DNA from: Vandiemenella viatica
Lineage: Eukaryota; Arthropoda; Insecta; Orthoptera; Morabidae
Direction: 5' to 3'
Assembly: GCA_031002005.1 (NCBI GenBank)
Contig: JARYHS010011408.1
Coordinates: 220,451,473 to 220,515,472 of the forward strand
DNA: 64,000 nucleotides
Shown here one piece after another: positions 61,557 through 64,000 of this stretch (position 1 is the first letter of the stretch; each line of letters begins with the position of its first letter). A program made the translations under genes and the position numbers. The notes under the pieces are model-generated. The model saw only the letters and a list, made by a program, of their open reading frames with translations. It was not told the DNA's origin and searched no databases.

Positions 61557-64000
61557 TGTCCCCCCCTTCGCCACGTCCGGAGTCTACGGAGGACGTGTTT
61601 TGTAAACGCAGTTTGCAAAATTACTTAAAACTAAATACAGGTTTTCCTTAAAACTAATTACAATTTCTTTTTCTTCGTGTTACTGAGGTGTTGGTGTGTT
61701 GTTAAATACAATTAGAATGGTTTATCTGTTTTATTTTGTTTTGTCTTGGACTGGATTGATTTGTGGTGGCGGTGTCGACCTTGCCGACTCTTGTTTGGCG
61801 TGACTCAGCGGATACGGGCGTCCCCGCCAGCTGATACTACGCGCGGCTGCGTTAGCAGTTGACATGATTCGCGACGTCACGTCAGCTCTGCGTTGTAAGG
61901 ACAGCTCAGCGTCTTACTTGTTTTCACTCACCACTCCAGCCAAGTTACAGGTTACTAGAACACTCGTAAAGTTTTGCATTAGTGGAACATCCTCTTAATT
62001 CTATACATACAATGATTCTTCACACTTCACTTGACACCTCCATATACAATCTTCAACATATTTTCTACATCATAAATTTACATTTCTATTTATATTGTTA
62101 TTTAGTACAATCTTATTATCCTCTCACTTAATACTAACAGTGTTGATCGTGTACCTTTTGATTCACTATTTATTAATGACCATTTAGTCACACAACTTCA
62201 TAATGACTTACATGAATTATTTTAATTCCACAATGTTTTTTTCCAACTAATTCTGAGTCATTAACGTTAAATCTTCACTTTCTCCGAACCCCTGTTTACT
62301 CAGTAAGAATGAAGATACTGTGCACAACAACAATGATGACCTTTCATTTGATTTTTCCACTACTCCCTTATGATTTACGTCCATTTACTCTCTAACATTA
62401 CTTTTCTACCATATGACTCGAGACCATGTAATCACTCCAAAATAGTTTAATATGATCTGATTTCCTTGATGCCAGTGACTGCTATTACGAAAATGCACCA
62501 TGTCTGGTTAGCTCATTAACTCCACTTAATTTCTCTTATTTATACTTAATAGTTTATTTAACCTTCCCCAATATCCCATCGAGGAACTAAGATCACATTC
62601 TCCCCAAACATTTTAATACATTGAGTACAACAATTATACACATAACATGATTTCATCTCTTTTAACACAACTCTTAATTTATTCTGCAGGACTCACATTA
62701 CTTCAGTGATACACCAGTTAACACTTAGGAACTAACTTATTCTCGTCATTTCCTGGACAGACTTTCATATGCGAAGAATACACCTCTCGTATCTATTACA
62801 CAATTTACTTTTCGTTTTACTCCTTTATTTTATTATACTTCATAAAGTTACCCTTTTCTTTCTCTACTTTAAATAATTCCCATAAATTAAATTCCCATTA
62901 ATAACATCTCTGCTGTTTCTTCTATGTAAATGGGCAGTTATGCTGAATGATAATTATATACATTTATATTATTTCCAACTCCTCTTCTCCTTAGCAACCA
63001 ATAATTATAAGGGCTATTTTATCTGATTCACCCCATTAATGCTTCCAATTTTTTTCTTCCCCTATGACTTGTTATGTAATTTAGCTTTATATTCCAAATA
63101 CATATAGTTTTACGCGCTTCCACTGCGCCGCCGTACTACCCACTCAACTTCTGACGTCATGCTTCGCCAGCGACACACTTACTGTTTAGCTGATGACAGC
63201 AACACCCGCTGAACGTCAGCCCGAACTCTCCACAGTTCGGTATTTCCCACCTAAACTCCCCTCGACCTTTGTGCGTAACCATACCCGGTTCACGTCTTCG
63301 TTCAACCATATTTGGTTCTTCGTGACACATTTCCCCGTGCACGGCTGAATAATATGGAGTCCTTTGCCCCTTATTTTTTATTTTATAACCACCCAGGGTT
63401 CTTCGTACCTCACCTAGTACGGATTAACATTAGGAGTTCCCTGCCTCCCCAATACTCCTCTTATGGTAGACTTCGCACCTACCTCCCCATAATCTCCTTA
63501 ACACCCTTCGCCTAGAGGTTTTCCTTACCTCCCTCCATTACCAGATACTGCATTCCTCTGCAATACCTTTATTTTCCCCTCCATTTTTGTGACGACCTCC
63601 AATCGTCTTGCGCCAGTTAAGTAGTAACGCCCACTTCGTTACTATTACCTCCAGCTCCTCCATAATTACAATGACGACCCCTTCGTCATCTCTCCTTAAT
63701 CTCCCATTACCCTCCAAATAATTCTACCAATTATTTCTTGTATAACTTAGTTCAACTCTCTCTATAATATTGCTTCACTCAACCTACCTTTCATCTTTAA
63801 CACCATTCCTTCGTCAGCATAGGGACATTTAAGTCCACTGACACCGTGCTACCATTGGCAACACCTAGTCACCGAATTCACTTACCTTTTCCTATTTCCT
63901 CACAGGCACCTTGGACATACACTTCCCGCGTTAAAGTGGATTCAAGTGTGTTGCACCAGGCATCCTCATTTCACCCAATTCTCCTCAAATCTCGCCTCAC
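61557..64000 (-). mobile_element. Possible internal region of the LTR retrotransposon
   Basis: This is 2.4 kb beyond the polypurine tract. It has stretches of low coding potential, AT-rich at 62000-63100 and more mixed at 63100-64000. No RT, integrase or gag motif was recognised. The 61-codon minus frame at 63157-63342 and the 67-codon plus frame at 63312-63515 show no domain. If the LTR call is right, this is the 3' non-coding part of the element. Confidence 0.35.

Noticed and set aside
1..64000. CRISPR arrays, rRNA, phage or bacterial operon structure
   Set aside because: No regularly spaced short repeats with unique spacers, no rRNA landmarks and clear spliced exons; the window is eukaryotic.

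Overview
The window is eukaryotic, AT-rich and dominated by transposable elements. It carries dispersed exons of one recognisable host gene. The SINEs, the Penelope-like elements (PLEs), the LINE 3' tail type and the very large introns all suggest a large-genome insect, most likely an orthopteran (grasshopper or locust such as Schistocerca). The species call is inference from repeat style, not proof.

Host gene. Four plus-strand exons at 16860-16964, 29583-29680, 29846-30020 and 46084-46265 join in frame. They encode the middle of a KCMF1-type E3 ubiquitin ligase: the CPIC/H..H zinc finger, the RRSNMHF segment, the DPIAELLSQLSGVRRSA segment, the Gln-rich LQQLQMQLQLERQ segment and the QYLLTR segment. 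The N-terminal ZZ-finger exons and the C-terminal exons were not found, so most or all of the window is probably KCMF1 intron. The first intron (16965-29582, about 12.6 kb) has perfect U12-type AT-AC signals: ATATCCTTT at its 5' end, CCTTAAC at 29568-29574 and a terminal AC. The third intron is about 16 kb.

Left part (1-13.7 kb). A Tigger-like transposon end is followed by a PLE tail that has been interrupted twice: by a LINE, and by a 2.3 kb inverted-repeat element that itself holds a mariner. Next come a perfect 86-bp-arm palindrome with hammerhead-ribozyme-like cores on both strands and a 15-bp target duplication, a 187-bp satellite, a roughly 530-bp tandem repeat split by a hAT element (itself split by a TTA-flanked MITE), and a broken inverted PLE pair.

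Middle (14-39 kb). Three short hAT elements have 8-bp duplications or near-duplications. There are a decayed PLE with a foldback tail, three mariner pseudogenes (one hit by a tRNA-SINE), and a PLE with inverted terminal repeats and a complete hammerhead core. There are also two copies of an unclassified 0.7 kb repeat.

Right part (39.8-64 kb). A head-to-head PLE pair has about 2.05 kb near-identical inverted arms. One copy keeps a 499-residue open frame from RT to GIY-YIG, but the first catalytic Asp of its RT is Glu. Beyond exon 46084-46265 lie a LINE, two PLE-tail foldbacks, a tRNA-SINE, a Tc1 pseudogene, LINE fragments, a second hAT copy (the empty site for the MITE), another PLE fragment and, at the edge, a probable LTR with its polypurine tract. 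No CRISPR, rRNA or bacterial-type operon is present. None of the transposase or RT frames other than the 499-residue one looks intact.
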